A DNA stretch of 49,499 nt. Origin: Chara braunii (Eukaryota; Streptophyta; Charophyceae; Charales; Characeae). Of the stretch, positions 1 to 14,400 are shown in pieces. The number at the start of each line of letters is the position of its first letter. Within the stretch, counting starts at the first letter, position 1. The stretch is from contig BFEA01000063.1 in the NCBI GenBank assembly GCA_003427395.1, forward strand, positions 1,247,211-1,296,709, written 5' to 3'. Below the pieces are notes generated by a model, which was not told the DNA's origin, did no database searches, and worked only from the letters and a program-made list of their open reading frames with translations. Both the position numbers and the translations under genes were made by a program.

Positions 1-47
1 GGGGGTAAGGAAAAGAAAAGCAAGGAGAACAGATGCTGCCGACTCAC

Positions 48-350
48 CGCAGTTGTGTAGATTTCCATCTGTCTAACAGCAACAGCTGACAGGCCAAACT
101 TCGCCTGTACCATCTCCCCCTGCTCTGTCACTCTCAATCTTCCTTGTACTGATCCCGGCGGCTGTGATTGAATAGCCAGGTACATAGGGCCCCCTCCACG
201 CCCTACTGTTCCTCCTCTACCATGAAACAATGTCACCTTGATTCCGTACTCCTTACACGTCTCTACAATATCCTCCTGTGCCTTGTACAGTTCCCATGCA
301 GCAGCCAGCCTGCCTGCGTCTTTCCCGGAATCAGAATAACCGATCATGAT
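48..350 (-). CDS. PPC4: PPC exon Q (last in window): [10 protein letters not shown] and [14 protein letters not shown] catalytic motifs
   Basis: The exon has 101 codons, with acceptor TTGCAG and donor GCG/GTGAGT at 47. It encodes [20 protein letters not shown], then [20 protein letters not shown], then [17 protein letters not shown] and ends RQMEIYTTA. It contains the bicarbonate and PEP-binding Lys and the mobile Arg loop of PEPC. The donor shows that translation continues in a further exon beyond base 1. About 270-300 C-terminal residues are outside the window. Confidence 0.98.
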
Positions 351-2331
351 CTGCAAGAGGTTTGGTCACCATTACAAACGCAGCAAACACTGGAGCCATC
401 AGAAATTTTGAGCCAACCTAAGCAAGCCGGCATAGAGTACCAAAATACCAAATTATTACCAATCCAACCCGTCACACACTCTAAAACACCACTAAGCTTT
501 CTCAATCCAAGAGCCACAGACTGTTGGATTGGCTACCGACATAGTGTACAGCCCGTAACACACTCTAGAAGACCACTACTCTTTTTAACTGCCTGGGTCT
601 TGAGTTTACCAGGAGGCCTGCACTTCTTAAGCTGTGCAATCCAAGAGCCATGGATGGTCGGATTAGCTAGAGGAGGTCGCGGCCACGTTACAGAAATGAG
701 GGGGATCCTCTTTTCGCTAATGCTAAAATACCTGTCGGCGGCATGGGCTAAGTTTTTTTCCAACTGAAGAACGTAAATAGTAAAGCTTAGAAGTTAGAAA
801 TCATTATTTTTGGCTGGCACCACCAGCCTCTTCCATTCAGCAGGCTGTCCAGGTATTGAACATGAATATAACTGCCCCGAGGCATTGCATTCGTTTATAC
901 GCCCAGGCATACGCCGAGGCATTGGATTCAGTATCGTGGTAGGTGATTTCATGTATTCAGTATCTTGGTAGGTGTCTTCAGTGAGGCCCCAAAATCAAAA
1001 TGAAAAATTTCTGCTAAAAAAGCATGTTGTGTAGAATTGCAATGCAGACGACTTTCGAGTATTAACTATTAAAAAAAAAAAAACCTCAACTGACCCCCTT
1101 TAAACCCATGTATGCAGCAACACAGCCCTGTACACACCACAGCTCATGCAATTCGAGCGGTAGACTGAATAAACATGGGAGTCCAGATGTTAACCATACA
1201 ACAAACCCAGGTGGCCATGTTTTCAAAAGTGGCTTCAGTCCTGTACAAATCACAGCTCATGCATAACACGCACCATGGTAAGTGGAACATGGGTCAGTAG
1301 ACCGCCACCTAAAGCGATCCCTGAAATGAGAGGGCTTCAAGTCACAGCTTTGCATGACATCAACCTGAAAAGAAAAAAAGTATCGCAGGAGGCGCGTGCC
1401 ACGAACAAGAGGGAACAATACACAGATCCTAAGCATACCCATGTATTTTCATGAATCTCACCTCCTGATGAGAATTGTGATTCTTGACCAAATGATTATG
1501 ATACCAATCGATTGACAGCAACCTCCGGATGACTCCAGAAGCACCCCTTAGATCTTTCACAGTCTCAAAAAGTGGCACCACGCGGAGCCTGCAATTCAGA
1601 GATCAAGAAAAAGCTGGTTTCTGTTAAGTGCGAGGACACCGAGAATTGTGATGCAATTAACACAAAAAAAAAGAACAAAAAGAATCGTGGCCACCTGTTC
1701 CGGGAGGGACCAGGATGCACACTCTGTGAAGAACAACATGTCAGTCTTGTTCGTTCTTTGAGAAACAATTGTGCTTTCTGTAAGAAACAAACGGACGAAT
1801 GATGGGTACAGAACAGTAGGAGCGTTGCATAGAGCAAGGCAAGTGAATGAACAAAGGATTTTAATTTTTTTTTTGGCTCCTATTCCGTATGTGGTTAACG
1901 GGAACTGAAGCAGGAAGACCTTACAGGCAGTCAAGGGCAGGCTGTTCATTGTAGCTGTTCCCCCATCATCAACAGGACCACCAGCACCTTTTGACCCTCC
2001 CCTTGCTTAGCATGGAAGCACCCTGCCAGCAAAAAAGAAAAAGAAAAAGAAAAAAAACGAACAACGCAGGCCGCCAACCATTTTGCTCCAGTGGGCCGGC
2101 CCCGAAACTTCCAGGGTTACCCAAAGCTCGTTCACTGCCTCCAGTACTAAAAGAAACCCGACCAAGGTGCCGGGCAAAACTCCCAATCCTCCAGTACTAT
2201 AAGAAACCCGACTAAGGTGCCGGGCAAAACTCCCAATCCCAAGGACAGGATCATGAACACTTGGCTTCAATGGCAATCAATGCCTGCAGTCTGAACAAGC
2301 GATGATCCAGTTGTAGCGTGGACGACCCACG

Positions 2332-2400
<69 letters not shown>

Positions 2401-5400
2401 CTCATCTGGGCAAACATACGTTGTTCCGGGACATGGTCTTCCCAGCTCTCCCGACACAATCAATCTTGCCTCTCTTTGGAGCAGCTCAACCTCCAGAAGG
2501 TCACTAGCCTGTCACAGACCAGACAAAGACACCAACAGTCCAAGAATTGTAATATGATCATGTTCACTCAACTCTCAAGATCATTTCTGTGTGGAAGAAC
2601 ATGTGTTCATTTTGTAGATTACCAAGGTTTTGAATATTCTCCTCTAGCAGGTCCTTTCAAACCTGAGATTCATCAGAAACCTCCATGGGTCTTTAAAAGG
2701 AGGCAAAACACAAACACACTCAGAAGCGCATATGCAGGCACAGACGCCCACAAGCATGCAGACGTGTACACACATGCAGAAGCAGTTACGCCCATAAAAT
2801 TGAAATCTATTGCCTCATTTCCAGGGGTAAGGGCGACCCAAACATGCCCAAAGAGCTGCGTTCCTTAGTCTGAATGAAAAAATGACTTGTGCTGCCCGCC
2901 ATGACGGATAACAGCAGAGGGGACTCATGACACGTATGGAAACATCACTGACACTGTCCACCTCGATAGATAACAGCGGAAGGGGCTAACGAATCCATAT
3001 AAATCATGGTTGCCCCGAACCCGGACAACTGGGCACGGACATTGGACCGTATCTGGATCAAACCGGACATCCAGCAACCGGTTTGCTAGTGTCCAGTTGA
3101 GAGCAAAGCAGTGTAACTCGTGTGCCAATGTTATCGCCCTCAATCCACCAACACAGTATCCAATGTCGCTAATCTCTGTCTGGCGTGATCGCCCTCCCTT
3201 CCCTGCTCGCCCCTCCCCTCCTTCATCGCCCTCCCATCCCTGCTCGCCCCTCCCATCCCAAATCGCCCTCCCATCCCTGCTCCCCTCCCATCCTTCATCG
3301 CCCTCCCATCCCTGGTCGCCCCTCCCATTGCCTAGACCCGCCTCCCACCTCACAAAAATGCCAGGAATACGAGCAAGAGTGATAGACAGAAAATCAAGTT
3401 GCAAAATCGCACAGAGGTCCAGATAGTCATGTACCAAGCAGAGAGCTCAAATGCACCAAGATTCCATCCAAATAAGAGCAAAGCAGTGAACTCGTGTGCC
3501 AATCTTATCACACAGAGGGCCCTTTCAGGGCCTGTCCGGTTGGGGTACCAGTTCTAAAAAAACATCAGCATTATTTTTCCGGGGCACCCCAGGCCCAGGT
3601 AACCGGCCTGGGAACCCCAAAAAACAAATTCGAAATTTTTGAAATCGGGGTCCAACCGGACACCGGCCCCAGACACTGGACGGTGTGGATCAGGATCTGG
3701 ACGTCTGTCTGATAACCATGATATAAATCCTGCCCATGACATTCAAATGTTTGAGAAGATAACTTACCTGCACTTGCACAATAATATCAAGGCACAATAA
3801 TATCAAGGCAACTGACAAGGTCGTTTTGGATCTCATTTTGTGTTCAAAGGTCAAAAAACTCTTAAATCTTTCAAGATAGGAGGGAGCACATCCAAAATAT
3901 CCAAAACAAGATGAAGAATAAGACTTTCAGATGTCCTCTCGTAAAGGACCATAACCACCTGTCTTGTTTGTCATGGAAGGAAAGATATCCTCTCAGAAAA
4001 GCTAAATGAAGGTCGCAATATCCCTGGGAGATAGCAGGAGAGCCCACAAAGGACTGGTAGTAATACAACTTTACTCACTGTAGGTAATCCCCATAACAGC
4101 ATCACACAACACGCATCACAAACCCCTATCTTCACAAAAGAAATGACAAGGACGTCAGTACACCATAACAGCATCAGACATCAAGCATCACAAACCTCCA
4201 TGTTCACAAAAGAAATGACAAGGGCGTCGGTGCACGGCTTTCAAGGACGTCGGTACATGGCTTTCACATTCACATGAACAAAGACTGGAAGGAAAAAAGC
4301 AGGAAAGAAACAAAACAAACCCTACCTCCGCAGCCATGGAGATCACATAAGCACCTAAGCAGTTCGTTCCCAACTCTGCTGCCACCCGGAAAGTGTCCAG
4401 CACTTCACGCACCGATGGAGATACCTGAAAAATCCCCGCGCTTAATTGTTAGTACTGTGCAGACAGAATTGGATCAGACCATGAGACTGGCATGAAGACA
4501 TGAGCACACAACGAATTGGTTCAGAAAATGAGACTGTCATAAGACTCATAACATATGCACAGTCAGTGAAGATGAGACTGACACAAATATGAGACGAGAG
4601 AAACACTCGTTCCATCTGCAAGAATGGCGCATGATTCGACATTCGTCGTCTCCTTACACCTTCCCCAGGATATCCTTAGGGAGCCCATCCTTCACCGATG
4701 GATGGACGAGAACAGTGATGTCAACATTTGAAGCATGCAGGTAACCCTATGATGCTAGAGCTTTCTTTCATTTAACTGCAACTTGCCATGTAGTGGCATG
4801 TACCACGATGCAGGCAACAAAACCTCCCATATGAAAATTATGAATGTTTGCTCCACACCTCATCGGGAGCCAGGTGAGTTTGGAGACGAGTCGCTCAGCC
4901 TAGTTAAAACAGGCAAGGAGAAGCATCAACGGTTGTTACACGTATAGCTAGTTTTAATCCCCCCCCGGCTTTTTTTTTTTTTTTTTTTTTTTTGGGGGGG
5001 GGGGGGGGGGGGACCACTGACCAGACAAATCACTCCACCAACTAAGAACGGCCATGCACCACCACCCAATGGCACCCATAGTATAAAGACAAGACCATTT
5101 AGTTTGCATTCCTAGGAACTTCCAAGAAAAAGGCATGTTTCATCAGTCTAAAATTGTCCAGAAAGTGGCACAAACCCATAGAAAAGAGTCGTCTATCCAA
5201 GTACCGGCCTAAAGAGCTCTTCCAGCAAGTTCATTCGGCCGAGCAATTTTGGTTGTTTCAGCATACCAGCCCCACCTGCCAGGAGTGTTATATGCTTTAA
5301 GCCCAAAAAAAAACAGAATTGGTCGGCTGTAGCTGCTGACCCAGGCCTAAATCAAACAGCAACAACCTCTACAAATCACTACGACCCATGCACGAAGTTG

Positions 5401-8400
5401 TTGAAATATCCGGAAACCCATACGGTGAAAGATTGCAGAGCATTAGAGTGCTGTCCTCGCACATTCAATTCAAAATTTCAAATTCCATTCTGGGAGCAAG
5501 GTTTGACGACTCAGCACAGTGTGCAGTATGCCTTAATCACGACGATCTGTCTGTATTATTTACTTTCTAATGCATATCTCGTCCGTTCACTCTTCCAATG
5601 TGCCTTGATCCCCAGACTACCGCCACCCGAGTTAGCGCCCTGTTACAAACTGTAGTTTCACATTTTCAATGTGCTTTGCAGCCCAGAGTAACACCACCCA
5701 AAGTAGCCTTGTACCAGACTGTAGTTAGGTTCAGGAGATGACATAATACTTGACGTCTGTCAGCAACCCCCCTACAGCGGGATTCTGTATTCCTCCCACC
5801 CGCAAGCATTAAAGTTGATTAAACTACATTCATTACTCCAACTCATACTTGCACACAGACGGACCGGACGAGCGTCCGGTCCGGTCCGCTTGCCACGTGC
5901 GGCACCCTCCCCCCGGATCGGACGGACCCCGACAGGGCCTTTTTTTTTTTTTGGGGGGGGGGGCGGGGGAGGGGGACGTAACCGGTGGTCGGGCGCACAT
6001 TCGTGCGCTGCGTGGGTCCGGTCCGGCGGTCTGCCGCACGTGCGGAACCGCCCGGACGGCATCCGCTTGCAAGTATGCTCCAACTACATGATCGAGCTTG
6101 GCTTGTTCCGGAAGGTTTACATGCGAACTTCATCCTCGTGATGCTTCCTAGGTAACGGTTCATACTTCCAGCCTCAGTTTGGTTGAAGATGTGTTACACA
6201 GCCCATCCCTCAGAGTGAGTGTCCACATGACTCGCGCCGCAGTTTGTTCGAAGATGTTATGCAGCCAACCCCTCGAAGTGAGTACCCACAGGCTTCCCAA
6301 GCACGCTTCGATGGAGGCGTTGAGAGAAAGCCTTACAAGCAGGAGACCACAGTCAGACACAATCCCTCAAACCGCATGCACATACCTCAAGGTTAGGCGG
6401 GACCAATGGTCGCCTTCCCTTCAGCTCCGCAACTAAGAACTCCAACTTCTTCTCCTCACTCCATTCACTGTATGATCCAAGCTCCAGATATGTCGTCAAT
6501 GCATTCAAAGCCTCCGCATGCTTTTCTGCTTCCTGGAACATCAGGAAAACGACGGACCAAAAAATCAGGGGGGAAAAAAACAAGAGAACTGTACTGATTG
6601 CCTTTTTGAGAGGGATCATGATTAAAATAAAATAAATTTGTTTGGAGTCTTTTTGGAGAAGAATTAGCATGATAATTGCTTTCCAATTTGCTTTTCTTGC
6701 ACTAGTAGCTATTCCTTTCATTCTGGTTGTTGATGTACCACTTGACATTGCATCTCCAGAAGGCTAGTCAGATACTGAAAAAATGCTGTAAGCCATGACT
6801 CTTCGAAGAACCATCTTTAGGACCATGCAAAGAACACATACGGTTGTATCATTGCGAGTCTTGTATTGGCGTGCAGTGGAATGAGTTGAATGCGTGAAAT
6901 GATTGTAGGATGTGACGAGTAAAAGCGTTGTAGTACCAGGAACGACAGAAGGCAGGAAGGATTGGGGGTAACTGAGGGAGACCAGCTCAATGGATCGTCT
7001 GATCCTTGCACGCGCAGAGCGTGACGCTGAACACGTAGTATGCGGTTGTTCAAGCAATGCAAAGACCATAAGGTGGACACAGAATACAGATACCACCATA
7101 TGGGGTATGCACGAGAGTGAGTGCTTGTGTGTGTTCGCCATACACCAAGCAGCACACACACACCAAAAAAAACAACAAAATGAATCACTGTGCCCAACTA
7201 TTTAATTGGAATTTCATAGACTCTGCAGGTGGTTGAACCCCAGCAGTCTGCCCAGGAAGCATATGACTGATGGATTAGGACACACCACGTCGCCCAGAGT
7301 GTGTGATACCCCTGAGAGAGAAAAGTGGTCGACTTTACTCGCACCAACCCTGCAATCCTGTGTGTGCGAGTGTTGTAAGCTGTCACCATAACAAACCCTT
7401 TTCCATCCAGAAGTGGCGATCCAAAGGTGATAGTCTGCTCGATCCGAGTTTCTTCTACATGGCAACTATAACCGTAACCACCTGTAATCATTTCATCATA
7501 TTGAAAGAGTACCCTTGTAGGAAGCACGGGGCGGGGGAGGGAGGAGGAGAGGAGGGGAGGTGCAAAGAACAGAACAAAGGAGCGGCAAACTCCATGTGTG
7601 TGTATAATACTGTGTATGTGTGTGCGTGTGGGAGAGGGAATAACAGAAAGTAAACAAATTCCTGAAGGCTTTCCTAATGACAGACCTTTTTTTCCTTTTT
7701 TTGGGAAAAAGACAAGGCCCCATCTATTCCGGGGGGCAGCAGTCTGCTTGCTTATCACCAGCAAGCATAGAGCAATGTTAAGGGCAGAGGAAGAAGCTTC
7801 AAGAAAGGGAGCGACAGATGAGAAAAAGGTCCAGCCTACTACCCCTGCAGCACTAGCACTTTGCACGGGGGCCTGGGGGGGTGGCAGTTCTGTGGCATAT
7901 ATCTGCAGTCTCTAGGGCTCAAGTCCTGCCTCCCATGCCCCACCTCTAGTTCAAACAGACCACCTAAGTGGTAATTCCTCTGTTCTTGCAGTATAATAAC
8001 TTGAAATTCGGACACCTAAACACGTATGACTAACACTTCTGCAGCCAAAATATCTCCCCGCCCCCAATACCAGGCTATCCTCCCATCCGTTTCCTGATAG
8101 TATTCATGCGGCCCTGTCTGCAATTCCGCATATCATATCATCACCCTTCCTGCGACCCCACATCAATTCTCTCCCAGCATCCACCCCTCTTTTTAACACC
8201 CTTTCTGCAGTGCCACATCTAATCTCCCGCAGTCCACCTTATAACACTCTTACACAGTAGATATTTCTATCCTACCTGCACACCGCATTCTTATAGTGTT
8301 CTGATTTTTTTAATTTTTTTTTGCCTTCTGGGATTTTCATTCTCATGGCCCACCCAAAATTTTTCAAACCTACCTGCATACTGCATTCTCATGGTGTTCT

Positions 8401-11400
8401 GGGATTTTCGTTCTCATGGTGTTCTGGGATTTTGAACAATGTCTCAGCAAAAGATAGGAAGGCCTCAGTTTCGACTTCAAGTCGCTGCAACTAACCTGAC
8501 GCAGGTCGAGCTTCATGAGGTTCATCCCAAAGGTGGCCACCCTCCTTATCAAATCTCCAAGCCGTCCATCAGCCAATATTGACGACCCCGTTGAGACCTG
8601 GGTACCACACAAACGAAACAGAGGAAGATCATTACCATGGGAGTGCCAACATGGACCACAATAACGATCACTCTTACACCGGAGTGCCAACCTTGACGGC
8701 AACAACGGACATCGATGCCATGTTTTGCAAATTTGCTGAAATGCACCCATGCGTATCGAAAAATAAGACCACCAAACCACAAACCAAACAGTGTTTGTTA
8801 CTTCACATCCAAAAAAGACAAACATGCAAATCAAAGCAAAACAATTGTGTACGATATGACAATACCGTACACACCGTTGCAATCGAATGGGAATGGACAG
8901 AGGAAAATGAATTGAAGCCAATATCAACTCACCAAAGACTGGTAGCAAAGCATAAGCGGTTCCATCAGTTCTCCTGCTGTCTCATAGATCTCCTCATCAC
9001 CAGTTGCTATACCCTCCAATAGCTCTTCCATTCGGTTGCGGGTGTTCACAAGCTGCAAGGGTGCGAAGCAATGCCAATCCATGGTAGTCGGTAAAACACT
9101 TCATCATATTTCAGGACACTGTTCGGGTGCCCAGAATGGACAAGGAGAGGACCATAAGGACCTGTTCTTTCGGATAGGAAAACAAAGAAAAAAATAATAA
9201 TAAAAAAAGAAGAAAAAATGAAGAAGTTGGAGATTACCCTCAGCCTAAATTTGTTTCTGTTGCTATGTTCTACAACATTAACTTGTTTTCAGAATTTGCA
9301 CATTTTCAGAATTTACCCAATAAAATTACTTAATTAAAATTGGTTTGTTTTTCTTTTCTTCTTTCCTGGCGTTTCTGCATTAAAAGCATAAGAGTCGATA
9401 AGACCCTTGGCCGTGGTGGAAAAGAGCCTCTGTCCGCCCTGAGTGAGGGCGGGCCCCTGGAAAGTCAACGAGACCTCCAAAACAGGTCAATTTGGGAAGG
9501 CCCAGGGCACTTTTTGGACTTTATCTTCATCTCTTGTGATTTACAGTTGAGCTCCAGGCACATGCTTGAAGGGCCCTGAACACGTATACTGGGACAGAGG
9601 CCTAGCATCCGGAAGCTGTCTTGCTCAGCCAGTCTCGGCGCAAGTCAACGACGCCCCCCAAACAGGTCAATATGGGTAGCATCTGCAACCGACCGGTAGG
9701 CCCAATTGGTTCAAGAATCAAGATGCAAGAGCCCAGAAGATTCTGAGGCCCAGGGCACTTGCGGTTGAGCCCCAGGCACATGCTTGAAGGGCCCTGAACA
9801 CGTATACTGGGACAGAGGCCTACCATCCAGACGCTGTCTCGCCCAGCCAGTCTCGGCACAAAAGGAAGAGAGGCCAGTCAATCCTCATTCAGGCCGGCTG
9901 GTTGGACACGGCAGCACTGCTGGAGCACAGGGGCCATAATAATCATCTCTGTATCATTCCAATTTTCCATCCCTCAGAAATTACTAAATTGCTCATTCTC
10001 TGCCAGCCCGTACAAAAAACTACAAGGTCGGACGGCCCGGACCGACATTCCCAACGGGTTGGAGGGGTTCACAGCTTCACATTTCCAGTATCAGCCAAAA
10101 AAACAAACAATCTCTTCTCACCAGCCCCTCCTCCTATGTAGACAGACGCACAACAACCAGTCAGCAACACACTCCTTTGCAATCCTCCCCACTATACAAC
10201 CTACAACTGGGAGTTCCAGATAAAATGTACACATTTCACTTCGGACGAGACCTGCTGAGGAGGCAGACAGTCCTGAAACGTCAATAGTTTTTCGTTACCC
10301 TGGAGAATAGTCAAGTAAAGAATCCGACCACTTCGCAAATGACGTGTGCACTGCAAAGACCAACAAAAAAAAAACTTAAAAAGGAGAATAGGCAAGAGCA
10401 CAGCAAGACCAGAACGAATTGGTTTCTGGACTACGGTCGTCGGCGATTTACCAGCGGACCTAGCTCCGCTGATAGACCCCTGAACTGTACACATGCGTTC
10501 CAATCCAGATGCAACTAGATGAATTAATCTCTGAGCTCACTAGGGCCGATCAGTTCAACAATTACATTTTAAGGCTGTTGCCAAGATGAATTAATCTCTG
10601 AGCTCACTAGGGCCGATCAGTTCAACAATTACATTTTAAGGCTGTTGCCATTTTCTTCTCCTTTTTTTTGGGAAACAAAAAAGACCCCTCAGAAGATTTA
10701 CGCAGAGCCCTCAGAAGCTTTAGGCAGACCAACAAACTGGAAACATAGGAAAAACAAGAAAGCAAGCTTAACCCACCTTCTGCCGCACATGACCCAGAAT
10801 CACCCTGTACGGAGCCACATCAGGGCGCCTGGGATTAAGAAGTCTATCAACACTCGAGGAGGTCACCAGTTCTGCTCTTCTCTTCTGTGAGTGTAACAAC
10901 GACGCAACTGTCACACTGCTACCTTTCTCAGACAACTGAGAAGAGGAATTGGCACGTGACAGTTTATCGGTCGAAGGAGCGCGGGAAAACTTCTCCAAAG
11001 GACCAGGACCAGAGGTTGGGGTGCTAGCAAAGGTCGGTGTTGCCAATCTTGGTGAGTCTGAGGCCGATGAAGTGGGGGATGATGGATCTCTGGACTGGCC
11101 ATTCGAATAACTTGTGATCAGTGGCTGCAGAGTCTGCACCAAACATAAAACCAACCACCTTAGTCACAGATAACCTGAGCATAGATGTGCAGATCTCCAG
11201 GCATTCAATAGGAGAGTAAAAGATTACTGCTGCAAAATTAGAGCCTCATTAGAGCTTCATTGTGACCCTGGTTATTCTTCCGCATGAGCTTCGGGGCCAC
11301 CAAATCTCCTTGCCACATACACAACCATAAACGTTCCCCTCTTTCTCCTTGCCACACAGACACACACACACACACCTCCCTATCTCTCTCTTGCTCTCTC

Positions 11401-14400
11401 ACGCTCTCTCTCACACATGAGCTAATGCAACTCTTCCTCCCTCTCCCTCCTTCCTCTGCCTCGCACACGATAGTCAACAACGCGCACACACACACGCACA
11501 CGCACAGACAGACACACGCACATGAATGTGCACATGTGAACATGAATAAAACTGCATCATCTGCAAAGGCATCAGTTTTGCACCAAAACTTTGCCTGGTG
11601 GAGTGAACAGGTTGCACACTTTCTTGAGCACCATCAAATAGTACTGCATGCCAAGCAACCACGGCACATTCACAAACACACACGCCTGGTAAAAAATTTA
11701 TGTCATGCAGAATTGCGAATACAGCAACTTTCGGCTCAGGGTCACCCCGAACTCCGTTATGGAATCCGAACTAAAAAATAAAAACAAAACACCAAATTAT
11801 TTCACCCCCCTTTAAGCCCCTTTAAGCCCTCTTAAAATTTCAGCCCTGTCTATAGCCCATAGACACCCTTTCGTCAAACATCACAAAAATTAAAGACAAG
11901 GGGATTCGGGCACATCTGAGTGGGCGCAAGCACGGCCCACTACCAGGCCGAAAACAAAAATGACGCCCATTTTGCCGTTGCCCAATCACAAAACTTGCCC
12001 CATTTGCACACACGAACAAGAATAATACGAATTGAACCTATCCGAACTCATCATCACCAAGGAGTCAGCCTTGCTGCCGAACTTTTGCCTGGTGGTGTGC
12101 CCAGGCTGCATAAAGATATGTTGCAGAGAATTTGCAACACTGCACGCTAACCACCAAATCATGCTCGTGTCCGATTCGCTTTCCTATTTGCCCAAAAAGG
12201 ATAATCAGCACCCATTCTGCACTGCACGGTATTTTTTTTTTTCATTACTTCATGATGAAACAGTAGCCTCGAGGATCTTACCACCACCACCGACTCACCT
12301 CCACGAATCGAAAGCCCCCCCCTTCACAGACCAGGATAGAAGGACTTACCAACCCCTTCACACCTCAAGCAGCGCAAGGCTTGAGGTGTTATGGTGGGAA
12401 CGAGTGGTGCACTTATGCAGGCTGCCCAGGGGCCATCTGCACATGCCCGCCAGCAAAAACGCATACCAGGACAAGAGCCGACTCATTCTACAAGTACCAC
12501 CAGTGCGCGCTGCACCGTAATCACCGATGGAACATTGAAAATCCCTGAACTTCAGTTTGGGGTGTTCACACCTGCCAAATGGGACATCTTCATAACCTGT
12601 CTAGGGAACAAAAGTTCACGTTCCCGTTCAGCTGCCCTGACTTTCCCAAACAAACCCCAGGCCATTTTTGGGGGCGATCAAACTCGGATAACACAGAGAA
12701 AATCCCTAGCTTCAGGTTAGTGTGTCCAAACAGCGCCATAGAGCACACCTGCCAAATTGGAACACTTGCTGCCTACACTAGCAGCCTGTTTCCTCATGCC
12801 GAGGAAAAAACTCCCCGACTTTTCCACACAAGTCCCCAGCCAATTTTGGGGGCAATCTGAACTCCCATGCCACAACGGAAGCCAATAGCGAGGACCCGTA
12901 GAACTGACAAGAACAGCCAGCCCATCTCCAGCCATTCCAAAAAAGCATCACAGGAGAGTGATCCTGTGAATGAAGAGAGAAGACGAGGTTGAAGCACATT
13001 GAGGGAGTGCAGCTGCATTCCAACAAAGAGAGAAACATATTCTCGGGGGAAATGACAACAGACTCAACAGAGATGTTCAAAACTGAAGGAATGTCAGAAC
13101 ATTTGCCCAATAACAGATTTAAATTGTGTCTCTAGAGCAATTGGACCAAACTCAGCAGAACACAATGGCTATGCTGCCAGAGCCCTCAGAGTAAACTGTC
13201 GATTGCAAACCCAGACGTGAAGACAAAAAAAAAAGGCGAAGACAGGAAACGGGGCACCCAATCATCCAGTGTACTTTCCATCAAATTTTCCAGCCATAAT
13301 TTTTTTTTTTTCGTTCGCAAAAAAGAATAAAAGAAACAGCAGAGCTCGTTGGACCTGAGCCTATTATCTAGGAAAGTTTAACTAATGATTTATTAGTAAA
13401 TATTACCCATATTTTTTATTTGTTTGCTTGCTTTTGTTCATTATATCATGATATCATCCAATCGTAGTCAAAAATAGTGACGAAAACCTACACACATCTC
13501 TTTCAGCAACTAAAGTTCCATCCTTCAGTTCAATTATTATATGAATTTGGAATAGGTCATATACTATTCACAAGAGCAATGGCGTAGCAGCCCGGGACAA
13601 AATGTGGTTGGCTTACATCATCGAGACGTACAATGGCAGAGGGGAGGTCGACACTGTGGGGAACTTCGTGCACTCCATCCGTACCTGTAACAGGCAGAAA
13701 AAAAATGCAGCAGGCAGAAACAAGAAATGTGAGAAGACATGCACAGAAGACACATTGAGGCTAACCCAGCAGATTCATGGGCAATGTACCATGAAATAGC
13801 TACAAAATCAAATCCTGCAGTAGAGAAATCGAAGCATTAATGAATGACATACAGGGACTCGGGGAGACAAAACCTTCCAAACAATGCTCAACCCTTCTCT
13901 GACTTCAACGAAACATATCACAGAGACTTGATGTGTCCAGATTTGTTGTCACGGACTCTTGGTTCGGTCGGGAGCAGCGACCCCACTAGCCTGATCTGGA
14001 TTAAGGTTTCAGCTTTTTTTACCGGGTTGCTTGTGAGGAATACCAGCCTCTTTTCTGACCGCGGCATCTTGGATATGCAGCATATGCTTACCTCAAATAC
14101 ATGTTCATTCGTTGGTTGACGAAGACTCGTGTGAATCTTGCGGTGTGACGTGCATGCTTGCGAGTGAATCGTGTGGTGTGACGTGCATGCTTGCGAGTGA
14201 ATCGTGTGGTGTGACGTGCATGATCGCGATTCTGGATGTACTTACTATTCTCACCCTCTTTTCTGACCTGTATAATGGAATTCTGACTCTTAAGACATGT
14301 TTGCTGCTTCAGCCTCTGTCTTTACCCTCTACTGCACAAGAAGATGATCAGAATACACAACCAGAGAGGCCCTTTTGACTTTACAGACGCCCAAAGTTGC

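Noticed and set aside
2251-2557. Glu-Arg and Ser-Leu repeat open frames
   Set aside because: Produced entirely by the (GA)n microsatellite; one overlaps the real PPC exon at 2420-2508.
3010-3437. Pro-rich and Gly-rich frames of 138 and 170 codons on opposite strands
   Set aside because: They come from the C-rich tandem tract at 3190-3345, whose repeats keep several frames open.
4970-5012. Telomere-like TTTTGGGG sequence
   Set aside because: It is a single T-run/G-run junction, not a repeated short unit.
5772-6163. Several 80-108-codon frames on both strands
   Set aside because: They result from the GC-rich hAT-like MITE and its T/G tract.
7198-7866. 222-codon minus-strand open frame, the longest outside PPC and the retrotransposon
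   Set aside because: It lies in a PPC intron, crosses a dispersed repeat and T/CA-rich low-complexity sequence, and has no recognisable domain.
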